This document shows positions 35,026-44,147 of a stretch of 64,000 nt of DNA, piece after piece; positions within the stretch are counted from its first letter, which is position 1; every line of letters begins with the position of its first letter. This DNA is from CAVRQM01 sp963756975. GTDB lineage: Bacteria; Pseudomonadota; Alphaproteobacteria; Acetobacterales; Acetobacteraceae. The notes beneath the pieces are model-generated. The model made no database searches and was not told the DNA's origin. It saw only the letters and a program-made list of their open reading frames with translations. A program made the translations under genes and the position numbers. Where the stretch lies: the NCBI GenBank assembly GCA_963756975.1, contig CAVWPS010000002.1, forward strand, positions 1,488,001 to 1,552,000, written 5' to 3'.

Positions 35026-37999
35026 GAAGCCGCTCGTGCGCCGCATCGACGAAGCAAGGCAGGGCTATCTCGGCCAGCGTCTCGCGGCCGCGCAGCGGGT
35101 CGGCGATGCGGACCACTTCGCCGATCCGCGCGGGGCCGTTTCGAACCAGCGCCAATCCGACCCACTGCCCGAGCACGGGGGAGAACGCGGCCGAGGTGAC
35201 GTGCCCCTGGTCGTGCGCCCCGTCGGCCGGCGCGCCCTGTGCGAGAATATGCGCGCCGCCGTCGACCCGCGCCGCGCGATCCACCGGACGCAAGCCGACC
35301 AACGTTTCGCGCGACGCATCGGTCAGCGCGGGGCGGGCAGCCATCGCGCGGCCGACGAAATCCTTTTTCGTGGACAGGAGTTTCGATAGCCCGAGATCGT
35401 GCGCGGTCGTCTGCCCGTTCAGCTCGGCCCCGGCCGGATGGCCCTTTTCGACGCGCAGGATGTTCAGCGCCTCCAGCCCGTACGGCACGGCACCCGCCGC
35501 CGCGATGCGCGCCGCCAGCGCCTCGCCGTGGCGCGACGGGACGGCCAATTCGTACGCGCGCTCGCCGGAGAACGAGATGCGGAACAGCCGCGCCTTGATC
35601 CCGCCCATCACGGTCAGGCGCATGCAGCCCATGTAGGGCAGCGCCGCATCGGAGATGTCCGTGCCGTCGACGATCTGGTTGAGGATGTCGCGCGATTTCG
35701 GACCGGCGACCGCGAGCTGCGCCCATTGTTCGGTGACCGAGGTCAGCGCGACGTCCAGGCCGGGAAACAGCCACTGCCGGCACAGTTCGAGGTGCGCCAT
35801 CACGCGCACCGCCTGCGCCGTCGTCGTGGTCAGCACGTATTGCGTGGGCCCGATGCGCGCGACGGTGCCGTCGTCGAACACGAAGCCGTCCTCGCGCAAC
35901 ATCACGCCGTAACGCACGCGCCCGACCGGCAATGTCGAGATCGCGCCGGTATAGACGCGGTCCAGGAACGCCGCCGCGTCCGCACCCTGCACGTCGATCT
36001 TGCCGAGCGTGCTCACGTCGCAAACCCCGGCGTGCTCGCGCACCGCGCGCGCCTCACGGGTCGCCGACGCGAGCCAATCCTCCCCGTGATGGGGGAAATA
36101 CGCGGCGCGCAGCCACAACCCGGCTTCCACGAACACCGCGCCGCGTTCGTGCGCCCAGCCGTGCGTCGGGGTGAGGCGGGTCGGCTTCAGATGGCGCCCG
36201 ACCGAGTGCCCGGCCAGCGCCCCCAGCTCGATCGGCGCGAAGGGCGGGCGCGACGTGGTGGTGCCGGCGCGCGGGATGGACGTCTGGGTCAGCTCCGCCA
36301 TCATCGCGAGGCCGTTGACGTTGGACGTCTTGCCCTCGTCGGTCGCCATGCCGAGCGTCGTGTAGCGCTTCAGGTGTTCGACACGCCTGAAACCTTCCTG
36401 GTGCGCCTGATCGATGTCGTGGTCCGACACGTCGTTCTGGAAGTCGACGAACGCCTTGCCGCGCCCGCCGCGCACCCGCCACAGCGGCGTGCCGTCGGAC
36501 GGTTCCGGGTCGGCCGACGGGCCGTTGTCGCGGCGCGGCGTCATTCCAACGGCCTCGGCCGCGAACGCACCCTCGCGCACGCCGTCCGCCAGCGCGTCGG
36601 CCAATGTGAGCCGCCCGCCCGCCGCTCCGGCGACGGTCAGGCCGGGCGGCAGCGTGCCGGGCACGAACGCGGCGAGCCGGTCGTCCCACACGGGCCGGCC
36701 GCCCAGATGCGTGGTGAGCTGGACGGAGGGGTTCCAGCCGCCGGACATGGCGACCAGCTCGCAGTCGAGCCGTTCGACGCCGTGCGGACCACGGACCGAC
36801 ACGCCCCGCACGGCCCGGCTGCCGACGACGTTCTCGATCACCGAGCCCGCGTATAGATGCGCGCCGGTCGCCTCCGCCGCCGCGCGCATGGCGTCGGACG
36901 ATTCCGGGCGCGGATCGACGATTGCCGTGACCGACGTGCCGCCAGCGGCAAGATCGTGCGCCGTCGCCGCCGCGTCGTCGTGGGTCGCGAACAGCACGGC
37001 ACGCCGGCCCAGATCGACCGCGAACCGGTTGGCGTAGGCGCGGGCGGCCCCGGCCAGCATCACGCCCGGCCGGTCGTTGCCGCCGAACACCAGCGGCCGC
37101 TCGATGGCACCGGCCGTCAGCACGCAACGGCGCGCGACGATCCGCCAGCTTCGCAACCGGGGCAGGTGCGCGGGCGGCGACGGCATGTGGTCGGCCACCC
37201 GTTCGAGCAGCCCATACGTGCCGCCGTCGTACACGCCGAACACCGACGTGCGTGTCAGCATGCGCACGTCGGGCATCGCGGCGAGTTCGGCCGTGACCTC
37301 GGCCGCCCAGTCGGCACCGGGTTGTCCGTCGATCGTGCGACGGTCGAACAGCAAGCGTCCCCCGGTCGCGAAATCTTCCTCGGCGAGAATCACGCGCGCA
37401 CCCGCGCGTGCGGCGGTTCGGGCCGCGACCAGTCCGGCCGGACCGGCACCGATAACCAGCACGTCGCAATGCGCGTGCGCCGACTCGTAACGGTCCGGGT
37501 CGGGTGCGAGGCTTGCGCGCCCCAGACCGGCGGCGCGGCGGATCACGCGCTCGTAGACCGGCTCCCAGAACGAGCGGGGCCACATGAACGTCTTGTAGTA
37601 GAAGCCGGCGGCGAGGAATCGCGAGAACCACTGATTGGCGCTCAGCAAATCCCAGCTCAGCGACGGATACCGGTTCTGGCTGATTGCGGTCAGGCCGTCG
37701 TACAGCTCGGCGATCGTGGCGCGCGTGTTCGGCCGGCGGCGGGCGCCGTAGCCGACCTGCATCAGCGCGTTCGGCTCCTCGACCCCGGTCGCCAAAATGC
37801 CGCGCGGGCGGTGATATTTGAAACTGCGCCCGACCAGCCGCACGCCGTTCGCGAGCAGGGCGGAGGCCAGCGTATCGCCGGGATGGCCGGTCAGCGCCTG
37901 CCCGTCGAACTTGAATTTCAGTACGCGCGAACGGTCGATCAGCCCGCCATGCGGCAACCGCGACGACTGCGTCTCCATCCGGATCGGCCCCGCGTCCAT
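35018..37999 (-). CDS. soxA: Sarcosine oxidase alpha subunit
   Basis: A 993-aa subunit. The N-terminal 2Fe-2S-ferredoxin-like domain (LKFKFDGQALTGHPGDTLASALLANG, RSFKYHRPRGI) lacks cluster cysteines, as usual in this family. An NAD/FAD module has VLVIGAGPAGLVAARTAARAG near residues 181-200. The C-terminal half is a folate-binding aminomethyltransferase-like domain (GVCDVSTLGKIDVQGADAAAFLDRVY, LTSVTEQWAQLAVAGPKSRDIL, FVGRAMAARPAL). The complex oxidises sarcosine to glycine, passing the methyl to tetrahydrofolate. ATG 37999 shares a base with the soxD stop. A second ATG lies seven codons in. Confidence 0.93.
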   Translation of the reverse strand: MDAGPIRMETQSSRLPHGGLIDRSRVLKFKFDGQALTGHPGDTLASALLANGVRLVGRSFKYHRPRGILATGVEEPNALMQVGYGARRRPNTRATIAELYDGLTAISQNRYPSLSWDLLSANQWFSRFLAAGFYYKTFMWPRSFWEPVYERVIRRAAGLGRASLAPDPDRYESAHAHCDVLVIGAGPAGLVAARTAARAGARVILAEEDFATGGRLLFDRRTIDGQPGADWAAEVTAELAAMPDVRMLTRTSVFGVYDGGTYGLLERVADHMPSPPAHLPRLRSWRIVARRCVLTAGAIERPLVFGGNDRPGVMLAGAARAYANRFAVDLGRRAVLFATHDDAAATAHDLAAGGTSVTAIVDPRPESSDAMRAAAEATGAHLYAGSVIENVVGSRAVRGVSVRGPHGVERLDCELVAMSGGWNPSVQLTTHLGGRPVWDDRLAAFVPGTLPPGLTVAGAAGGRLTLADALADGVREGAFAAEAVGMTPRRDNGPSADPEPSDGTPLWRVRGGRGKAFVDFQNDVSDHDIDQAHQEGFRRVEHLKRYTTLGMATDEGKTSNVNGLAMMAELTQTSIPRAGTTTSRPPFAPIELGALAGHSVGRHLKPTRLTPTHGWAHERGAVFVEAGLWLRAAYFPHHGEDWLASATREARAVREHAGVCDVSTLGKIDVQGADAAAFLDRVYTGAISTLPVGRVRYGVMLREDGFVFDDGTVARIGPTQYVLTTTTAQAVRVMAHLELCRQWLFPGLDVALTSVTEQWAQLAVAGPKSRDILNQIVDGTDISDAALPYMGCMRLTVMGGIKARLFRISFSGERAYELAVPSRHGEALAARIAAAGAVPYGLEALNILRVEKGHPAGAELNGQTTAHDLGLSKLLSTKKDFVGRAMAARPALTDASRETLVGLRPVDRAARVDGGAHILAQGAPADGAHDQGHVTSAAFSPVLGQWVGLALVRNGPARIGEVVRIADPLRGRETLAEIALPCFVDAAHERLRG

Positions 38000-38262
38000 C
38001 ACGCCATCTCGGCAGCGGGCCGCACGCGGCCGACCACGTGCGTGCGCGTGTCGCGCGCGACCACCAGCCATTGCGCGCAGCCGGCGGCGTGGAACCACAG
38101 CTCCTCATGCGGGCCGGCGGGGTTCGGACGCAGATAGACGTAGGATTCCCAAGCCGGCGTCGGCGCGGTGCCGCCATCGGTCGGACGGCGCACCGTCGCG
38201 TCGCCCTGGACCAAGAACTCCTCGGACCCGCGCTCGCCGCAGAAGGGGCAGGGGATGCGCAT
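37999..38262 (-). CDS. soxD: Sarcosine oxidase delta subunit
   Basis: An 87-aa zinc-binding subunit. MRIPCPFCGERGSEEFLVQGDA carries the CxxC pair. ATVRRPTDGG, SYVYLRPNPAGPHEELWFHAAGCAQWLVVARDTRTHVV follows, with the conserved H and C ligands in EELWFHAAGC. The family form is about 85-100 aa. ATG 38262 is the last base of the soxB stop (TGATG), once the soxB frameshifts are corrected. It is essential to complex assembly. The order B-D-A-G is the standard one. Confidence 0.92.
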   Translation of the reverse strand: MRIPCPFCGERGSEEFLVQGDATVRRPTDGGTAPTPAWESYVYLRPNPAGPHEELWFHAAGCAQWLVVARDTRTHVVGRVRPAAEMA

Positions 38263-39517
38263 CAGTGCAGATTCGGCACGTTGCCGGTGCCCTGTTCGTC
38301 GACCACGGTTCCCGCGTGCGAACCGGTCCAGCGTCAACGCCGACGCGAGCGGATGCGTCTCTCCGGTTGCGAGCAAATGGGCAAAACACAGGCCGGACGC
38401 GGGCGTCGCCTTGAAGCCGCCGTAGCACCAGCCGCCATTCAGATAGAGGCCGTCGATGTCGGTGCGGTCGATGATCGGGCTGCCGTCCATCGTCATGTCC
38501 ATGATGCCGCCCCAGTGCCGCAGCATCCGCACCCGGCCCATGAACGGGAACAGCGCCACACCTTCCTGCGCGACCTCCTCGATCACCGGCAGGTTCCCGC
38601 GTTGCGCGTAGGAATTGTACATGTCGATCGCGCCGCCGAACACGAGTCCGCCCTTGTCCGACTGGCTGATGTAGAAATGCCCGGCGCCGAAGATGACGAC
38701 GTGATCGAGCACCGGCTTCAGCCCCTCGCGACACGAACGCCTGCAGCACATGGCTTTCGATCGGCAGGCTCAACCCCGCCATCGCGGCGACCCGGCTGGT
38801 GTTGCCGGCGCAGGCGAGCCCCACACGTCCCGCGCCGATGAAGCCGCGCGTCGTGTCGACGCCGACGCAGCGCCCGTGCTCGACCCGGATGCCGACGACC
38901 TCGGTGTCCTGCAGGATGTCGACGCCGGCCGCGTCGGCACTGCGCGCGTAGCCCCAGGCGACCGCGTCGTGGCGCACCGTGCCGCCGCGCCACTGCATCA
39001 GCCCGCCCATGACCGGGAACCGCGCGTTGTCCATGTCGGCCCCCGGCAACAGGCGGCGCACCGCGTCCCGGTCGAGCAGTTCGGCGTCGACCCCGTGCAG
39101 CCGCATCGCGTTGCCGCGCCGGACCGCCGCGTCGCGCTCGCCGTCGCTATGGAACAGGTTCAGCACGCCGCGCTGGCTCACCATGGCGTTGAAGTTGATC
39201 TCCTGCTCCAGCCCCTCCCACAGCTTCAGCGACGCCTCGAAAAACGGGAGATTGCCGGGCAGCAGGTAGTTGGAGCGAATGATCGTCGTGTTGCGGCCGA
39301 CGTTGCCGCCGCCGATGAAACCCTTCTCCACGACAGCGACGTTCCTGATCCCGTGCCGCTTCGCGAGATGGTGCGCGGTCGCGAGCCCGTGGCCGCCGCC
39401 GCCGACCACGACCACGTCGTAATGCGGCTTCGGCTCCGGTTCGCGCCACATCGGCCCCCAGCCGGCGTTGCCGCGCAGCCCTTCCTTCAGGATGCGCCAT
39501 CCCGAGAAATGGCCCAT
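38262..39517 (-). CDS. soxB: Sarcosine oxidase beta subunit, carrying two extra bases
   Basis: The beta subunit holds FAD and FMN and oxidises sarcosine. MGHFSGWRILKEGLRGNAGWGPMWR is followed by YDVVVVGGGGHGLATAHHLAKRHG, then NVGRNTTIIRSNYLLPGN and HVLQAFVS. One extra base at about 38727-38730 shifts the frame into EGLKPVLDHVVIFGAGHFYISQSDKGGLVFGG and CYGGFKATPASGLCFAHLLATG. A second extra base (TT at 38309-38310) then hides the true end, RGTVVDEQGTGNVPNLH. Removing both gives 417 aa, the family length, and a stop overlapping soxD. Its ATG shares one base with the upstream peptidase stop. Confidence 0.88.
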
Positions 39518-41115
39518 CAGCGCAGCGCCTCCCGCGCCAGATCGGCGACCAGGTCGGGCAGCACGCCGAACGCGTAGCCGGCGTGCACCCGCTCCAGCCA
39601 GTGGTGATAGTCCCGCCCCCACGGCCCGACGTTCAGCATCGGGATGTCGGGCGTCGGCCGGTCCAGGTTCCACTCGATCGAGCTGCCCCACAACGGCGAC
39701 TGTCCGGCGGCGTGGCGCAGGTCGCCAGCGTCGATGTGGCCGAGGAACGACATGTCCACGATCACCGGAATGTAGTCGATGGCGGTAATCGTCGTACCGT
39801 GACGCGCCGCCGTCGCGTGCGCCGTCTCGGTCAGCCGCGCCCGCAACGCCGTGTCGGTGACGGTGGTCGCGGGATACGGCATCGAGGCGAACCCGAGCAC
39901 GATCGCCGGCCCTTCGAGACCCGACGCGTCCCACGCCAGCTCGGTCAGGTGTTTTGCCCGCGTCGGCAGGTCCAGCACGCCGTCTTCGGCCAGGATTTTG
40001 GCACGCGCGGAAAACCGCGCCTCGAAGCCGGGATCGGCCGCGACCGCCTTCGCCCGCAGCTCCGAGAAGTCGAGCACGGCGACGGTCTCCCAGCCCTTCG
40101 ACGGCATCGGCGGCTCGTCCAGCGACGCCGCCCGCGACGTCACGCGGGCACGCGCGGCCGCGATCGCGTCATGGGCGAGGCGGCGCGCCACCGTGAGCAC
40201 GTCCTGGGCGGTGCGGCGCTGCGTCAGCACGTTCCATGTCGTCCAGGCGCGTCCCGGCGTGGTCACGTTGTAGACCGACTTCGTATCCCGGCTGCCGAGC
40301 ACCGTCGGCGGTGCCGCGCGGCGGAACCCGGAGCCTTCGGCCAATTCCGGGTTCTGCTCGATCGCGCACACCAGCTCGGCCGCGAGATGGCTCGCGTTGA
40401 TCCCGCGCCACGGGTAGCAGGCGTGCGCCTCCCGCCCGACCACGAGCGCCGAGAGCAGGTGCTTGCCGACGCAGCCGAACGCGACCAGCCGGCCGGCCGA
40501 CCCGTCGCCGCCGTCGATCACCGCGTCGAGGTTGATGCCGAGCCGCGCGGACAGCCCCCATCCAGCCAGCAGCCCCGGCAACGCGTCGGCGGCCGACCGC
40601 ATGCCGACCGAGCGATCCTCCTCGTCCGGGGTCACGATCAGCAGCATGCTGCCGCGCCGCGCGGGATCGGCCGCGTGGGCGCGCAGGGTCTGAATGCCGG
40701 CCGCGACACCGGATTTCATGTCGAGCAGACCCCGGCCGGGGATGAAGCTGCCGTCCGCCAGCTCGGCCCGCGCGGCCGGGTGCGCGCCGCTCTCGGTCAG
40801 GCGCGCGACGATGGCTCCGGTCAGCGGGCCAGGGTCGATCGCATGGTCCATGAGATCGCCGTAATCGTCGATCGGAACCGTGTCGTAATGCCCGCTCAGC
40901 ACCACGACCGCGTCGCCGGGACCACGCGCCAGGGCGAACACGCTGGCCCTGCCGATCCGGTCGCCCGCCACCGGCACCGTCAGGATCTCGATCCCGTCGC
41001 CCGCGAGCAACGCCGCGAGCCAGGGCGCGAACGCCGCCTCGTCGGGGGTCGCGGTGACGCTGGGGCGGCGGGTGAGGGCGAACGCGACGTCGCGCGCTTG
41101 GTCGGCATTGGGCAT
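39517..41115 (-). CDS. M20-family peptidase, RocB-like
   Basis: A 532-aa metal hydrolase of the M20 family in the long RocB subgroup. VVVLSGHYDTVPIDDYGDL has the first metal His-x-Asp, and PGRGLLDMKSGVAAGIQTL the bridging Asp. SMLLIVTPDEEDRSVGMRSA carries the catalytic Glu, and an end domain holds PMLNVGPWGRDYHHWLERVH with a C-terminal His. RocB of Bacillus is linked to arginine use, but the chemistry is unproven. ATG 41115 is the start; a longer frame to 41244 has no support. The stop shares a base with the soxB start, so it is the first gene of the sarcosine oxidase operon and may supply or process an N-methyl substrate. Confidence 0.82.
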   Translation of the reverse strand: MPNADQARDVAFALTRRPSVTATPDEAAFAPWLAALLAGDGIEILTVPVAGDRIGRASVFALARGPGDAVVVLSGHYDTVPIDDYGDLMDHAIDPGPLTGAIVARLTESGAHPAARAELADGSFIPGRGLLDMKSGVAAGIQTLRAHAADPARRGSMLLIVTPDEEDRSVGMRSAADALPGLLAGWGLSARLGINLDAVIDGGDGSAGRLVAFGCVGKHLLSALVVGREAHACYPWRGINASHLAAELVCAIEQNPELAEGSGFRRAAPPTVLGSRDTKSVYNVTTPGRAWTTWNVLTQRRTAQDVLTVARRLAHDAIAAARARVTSRAASLDEPPMPSKGWETVAVLDFSELRAKAVAADPGFEARFSARAKILAEDGVLDLPTRAKHLTELAWDASGLEGPAIVLGFASMPYPATTVTDTALRARLTETAHATAARHGTTITAIDYIPVIVDMSFLGHIDAGDLRHAAGQSPLWGSSIEWNLDRPTPDIPMLNVGPWGRDYHHWLERVHAGYAFGVLPDLVADLAREALR

Positions 41116-41213
41116 GCCCGACGCTACCGCGCGGGGCGCTCCCGCGAAAGCCGCTGTTGTATGCGGGCGGACGGTCCGATATCGCCGGGCGGACCGGGAA
41201 GCAGGACCGAAGC

Positions 41214-41963
41214 ATGATGACGTGGACCCATGCGGGGCCGACATTGCTGGCCGCGTTCCTCGCCTCGCTCGTCGAGTGCGTCGAGGCGATGACCGTCGTT
41301 CTGGCCGTGGGCGCGGTGCGCGGCTGGCGCGGCGCGCTCGGCGGCACCGGCCTCGCGCTGCTGACCCTGCTGGGTCTCGTGCTCGTCTTCGGCCCGGCGC
41401 TGGCCAGAATACCGCTCGACATCGTCCAGATCGTGGTCGGCGCGCTGCTGCTGCTGTTCGGGATGCGGTGGCTCCGCAAGGCGGCGCTGCGGCGGGCCGG
41501 CGTGATCGCGTTGCGCGACGAGGACGCGGCCTATGCGGCGGAGACGACGACGCTGCGCGGCCTGCCGGCGGCGCACGCGGGCTGGGACCGGATCGCGGTG
41601 GCGACGGCCTACAAAATCACGATGATCGAGGGGATCGAAGTGGTGTTCATCGTGATCGCCCTCGGCGCGGGCGGCGGCGGTCTGCTGCTGCCGGCCGGTC
41701 TCGGCGCGGTGGCCGCCCTGCTGGTCGTGTGCGTGCTGGGCGCGCTGCTGCACCGCCCGGTCGCCTCGATACCGGAGAATACGTTGAAGCTCATCGTGGG
41801 CCTGCTGCTGACGGCGTTCGGCACGTTCTGGCTGGGCGAAGGCATGGGAATGGCCTGGCCCGGCGGCGACCTGTCGCTCGCGGGCCTGCTCGCGGGCTAC
41901 CTCGGCGCGACCGCGCTGACGGTCCGGTTGTGTCGGCCCGTCACGGCACGGGTATCGCCATGA
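41214..41963 (+). CDS. COG4280-type polytopic membrane protein (UPF0016-like)
   Basis: A 249-aa protein with about seven hydrophobic helices. It begins MMTWTHAGPTLLAAFLASLVECVEAMTVVLAVGAVRGWRGAL. The acidic helix ASLVECVEAMT is echoed by KITMIEGIEVVFIVIALG in the second half, giving an inverted-repeat layout with E-x-x-E in each half. That layout recalls cation transporters of the GDT1/UPF0016 kind, which is inference; COG4280 members have no assigned substrate. ATG 41214 has AGGA 7 nt upstream. A 4-bp overlap links it to a 68-aa membrane protein and then crcB, and it is divergent from the RocB-like gene. Confidence 0.72.
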   Translation: MMTWTHAGPTLLAAFLASLVECVEAMTVVLAVGAVRGWRGALGGTGLALLTLLGLVLVFGPALARIPLDIVQIVVGALLLLFGMRWLRKAALRRAGVIALRDEDAAYAAETTTLRGLPAAHAGWDRIAVATAYKITMIEGIEVVFIVIALGAGGGGLLLPAGLGAVAALLVVCVLGALLHRPVASIPENTLKLIVGLLLTAFGTFWLGEGMGMAWPGGDLSLAGLLAGYLGATALTVRLCRPVTARVSP

Positions 41964-42166
41964 CCTTGGTGCGGTCCATCGCGGCCGAGCTGCTCGGCCT
42001 GTTCGTCGATGACGGCGGTGTCGCGGTCGCGGTGCTCGCGTGGGTCGCCGTCGCATGGCTTGCGTCCCGTGTCGCCGGCCCGCCATGGCCGCCGCTGATC
42101 CTGTTCGCGGGCCTCGCGACGATCCTGATCGCGAGCGCCGTCCGCCGGGCCCGGCGCGGCCGATAG
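41960..42166 (+). CDS. Small two-helix membrane protein between a COG4280-type gene and crcB
   Basis: A 68-aa protein starting MTLVRSIAAELLGLFVDDG. Two hydrophobic stretches follow, VAVAVLAWVAVAWLASRVAG and PPLILFAGLATILIASAVRR, and it ends with RRARRGR. Its ATG overlaps the preceding stop (ATGA), and its stop shares a base with the crcB GTG, so it lies inside a tightly coupled three-gene unit. The family is unrecognised. The coupling suggests an accessory to the upstream membrane protein. Confidence 0.65.
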   Translation: MTLVRSIAAELLGLFVDDGGVAVAVLAWVAVAWLASRVAGPPWPPLILFAGLATILIASAVRRARRGR

Positions 42167-42558
42167 TGGGATCGGGCGGGCTGGTCGCCTCCCTCGCGGT
42201 CGGGGCCGGCGGGGCGCTCGGCAGTCTTGCCCGCTACTGGCTGTCGGTGTGGGCGCAGCCGCTCAGCCAGCGCCTGCCCTGGGGCACGATCGGCATCAAC
42301 GTCGCCGGCTCGTTCGTCATCGGCCTGTTCGCCACCCTGACCCTGACCGGAGGACGTCTTCCGGCCCCGGACTGGGCGCGGCTGTTCGTCATGGTCGGAA
42401 TCTGCGGCGGCTTCACGACCTTCTCGTCGTTCAGCCTGCAGACGCTGGAGCTGTTGCGGCTCGGTGCCTGGGGCCGGGCGCTCGCGAACGTGGCGCTATC
42501 GGTCGTGCTCTGCCTCGCCTCGGTCGCGGCCGGGCATTTTTGCGCCCGCGCACTTTAG
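42166..42558 (+). CDS. crcB: Fluoride exporter CrcB/Fluc
   Basis: A 130-aa four-helix fluoride channel that works as a dual-topology dimer. VGAGGALGSLARYWLSVW carries the conserved GGxxGAxxRY-like opening. INVAGSFVIGLFATLTL is followed by GICGGFTTFSSFSLQTLELL, the signature GGxTTFSTF with pore phenylalanines. GTG 42166 overlaps the previous stop by one base (TAGTG). No fluoride riboswitch can be upstream because the gene is coupled to the membrane genes before it. The 3' end overlaps lpxD convergently by 4 bp. Confidence 0.92.
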   Translation: MGSGGLVASLAVGAGGALGSLARYWLSVWAQPLSQRLPWGTIGINVAGSFVIGLFATLTLTGGRLPAPDWARLFVMVGICGGFTTFSSFSLQTLELLRLGAWGRALANVALSVVLCLASVAAGHFCARAL

Positions 42559-43583
42559 CCGTCCTTCGCGGTCCGGCGGGCCAGCCGTTTCAGGGTCGCG
42601 ACCTGCCGGAAGAAATCGTTGCGCGGCTGTGCGGGGAACCCCATCACCACCGCGCCCGGTGCCACGTCCGAGATGACGCCCGCCTGCGCGCCGACCTTCG
42701 CACCCCGGCCGATGGTGAGGTGGTTCGCGAACGCCGCCTGCCCGCCGACCTGGACGAAATCCTCCAGCACCGTCGAGCCCGCGATGCCCGCCTGCGCCAC
42801 CATCACGCAGCATTTGCCGAGCCGCACGTTGTGGCCGATCTGGACCAGGTTATCGAGCCGCGACCCGGCACCGATCACCGTGTCGGAGACCGAGCCGCGA
42901 TCGATCGTCGTGTTGGCCCCGACCTCGACATCGTCCTCGATCAGCACCCGGCCGAGCTGCGGGATGGTCAGAAACCCGGCCGAAGTGTGGGCGAAGCTGT
43001 AGCCTTCCTGGCCGACGCGGACGCCGGGCGAAAGCGTCACCCGGTCGCCGATCAGCGCGTGGCTGACCGTCGTGTGGCTGCCGATCCGGCAATGCGCGCC
43101 GATCACGACGCCCGCGCCGATATGGGCGTAGGCCGCGATCCGGCTCGCGGGGCCGATCACCGCCGCATCCTCGACCGTCGCGAACGGTCCGATCTCGGCC
43201 GACGGATCGACCCGCGCACCCGGTGCCACGAACGCGGTCGGGTGGATCCCGGGATTGGTCGGCGGCAGCGGATGAAACAGGCGCGCTACCCGCGCCCAGC
43301 CCTCGTATGTGGCCGCGACCAGGATCGGCACCGCACTCGCCGGCACGTGCGCGGCGAGATCCGGATGGATCAGCACCGCACCGGCTTCGGTCGCCGCGAG
43401 CGCTGCGAGATGGCGGCGGTCGGTGAGGAAGCTCACCTCGTCGGCCCGTGCCACCTGCAGCGGCGCGACGCCGGTGAACATTCGATCCGATTCGGGTGCC
43501 GTCCCGCGCGCGGCGGCCGCTATGGAAGCGACGCTCCGGGGTTCGCTGCGTTCGTGAAAGCGCGGATCGCCAAGGGCGTTCAT
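42555..43583 (-). CDS. lpxD: UDP-3-O-(3-hydroxyacyl)glucosamine N-acyltransferase
   Basis: A 342-aa LpxD, which adds the second hydroxyacyl chain in lipid A synthesis. After an N-terminal uridine-binding domain (about 1-100), left-handed beta-helix hexads run from HPTAFVAPGARVDPSAEIGPF onward. The catalytic His lies in LVQIGHNVRLGKCCVMVAQAGIAGS. The C-terminal helix includes PRNDFFRQVATLKRLARR. Length is standard. It stands outside the usual bamA-lpxD-fabZ-lpxA cluster, next to an unrelated SIS-domain gene 8 nt behind its start on the same strand, so it may be transcribed from the prp side or its own promoter. Confidence 0.93.
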   Translation of the reverse strand: MNALGDPRFHERSEPRSVASIAAAARGTAPESDRMFTGVAPLQVARADEVSFLTDRRHLAALAATEAGAVLIHPDLAAHVPASAVPILVAATYEGWARVARLFHPLPPTNPGIHPTAFVAPGARVDPSAEIGPFATVEDAAVIGPASRIAAYAHIGAGVVIGAHCRIGSHTTVSHALIGDRVTLSPGVRVGQEGYSFAHTSAGFLTIPQLGRVLIEDDVEVGANTTIDRGSVSDTVIGAGSRLDNLVQIGHNVRLGKCCVMVAQAGIAGSTVLEDFVQVGGQAAFANHLTIGRGAKVGAQAGVISDVAPGAVVMGFPAQPRNDFFRQVATLKRLARRTAKDG

Positions 43584-43590
43584 CGGTCCA

Positions 43591-44143
43591 TCATTCGAGG
43601 TTGGTGTGGTTGGCGCGCATCGCCTCGGGCGTCACGCCGAGCCGGTCGCGCAGCTTCAGGACCATGACCTCGAACAGGACGAACTGCGCGCCCTCGAACA
43701 TCGAGCCCATCGGCAGCACGGAGACTTTCGCTCCCCGATCGTTCGCCATCGTCTGCGCCGGGATCGTCAGCACCACGTCGGCGCGCCTGGCCGCACCACC
43801 GTCCGGCACGGCGGTCACGACCATCGTGCGCGCACCGGCATCTTTCGCGACGCCCATCAACGCGGCGACGATCGACAGGTCGCCGGGGCCGGCCGACACG
43901 ATCAGCAGATCGCCCGGTCCCACCGCCGGTGTCGTCATGTCGCCGACCATCGCGACCGAGCGGCCGAGATGGAACAGGCGCATCGCGAAACCGCGGATCT
44001 GCAGGCCCTCGCGTCCGGCCCCATACATCGCGATGCGTTTGGCGCCCGCGATTTCGGCCACGGCACGGTCGACCGCCGCGTCATCGATGCGGTCGAAGAC
44101 CTCGGCAAGGTCGTCCAATGCAGTCCGGTACAAATTCGGCCAT
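43591..44143 (-). CDS. hxlB: HxlB-like SIS-domain sugar isomerase, split by one extra base
   Basis: A SIS-fold protein related to 6-phospho-3-hexuloisomerase. IAMYGAGREGLQIRGFAMRLFHLGR gives the SIS phosphosugar loop. SVAMVGDMTTPAVGPGDLLIVSAGPGDLSIVAALMGVAK and VSVLPMGSMFEGAQFVLFEVMVLKLRDRLG follow, typical of HxlB. The frame YRTALDDLAEVFDRIDD is open to the left with no ATG. MAEF, one frame back at ATG 44143, joins it if one A in the AAA at 44132-44134 is extra, giving 183 aa. It lies 4 nt after prpB with no HxlA partner in the window, so its substrate here is unclear. Confidence 0.75.
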
Positions 44144-44147
44144 AAAA

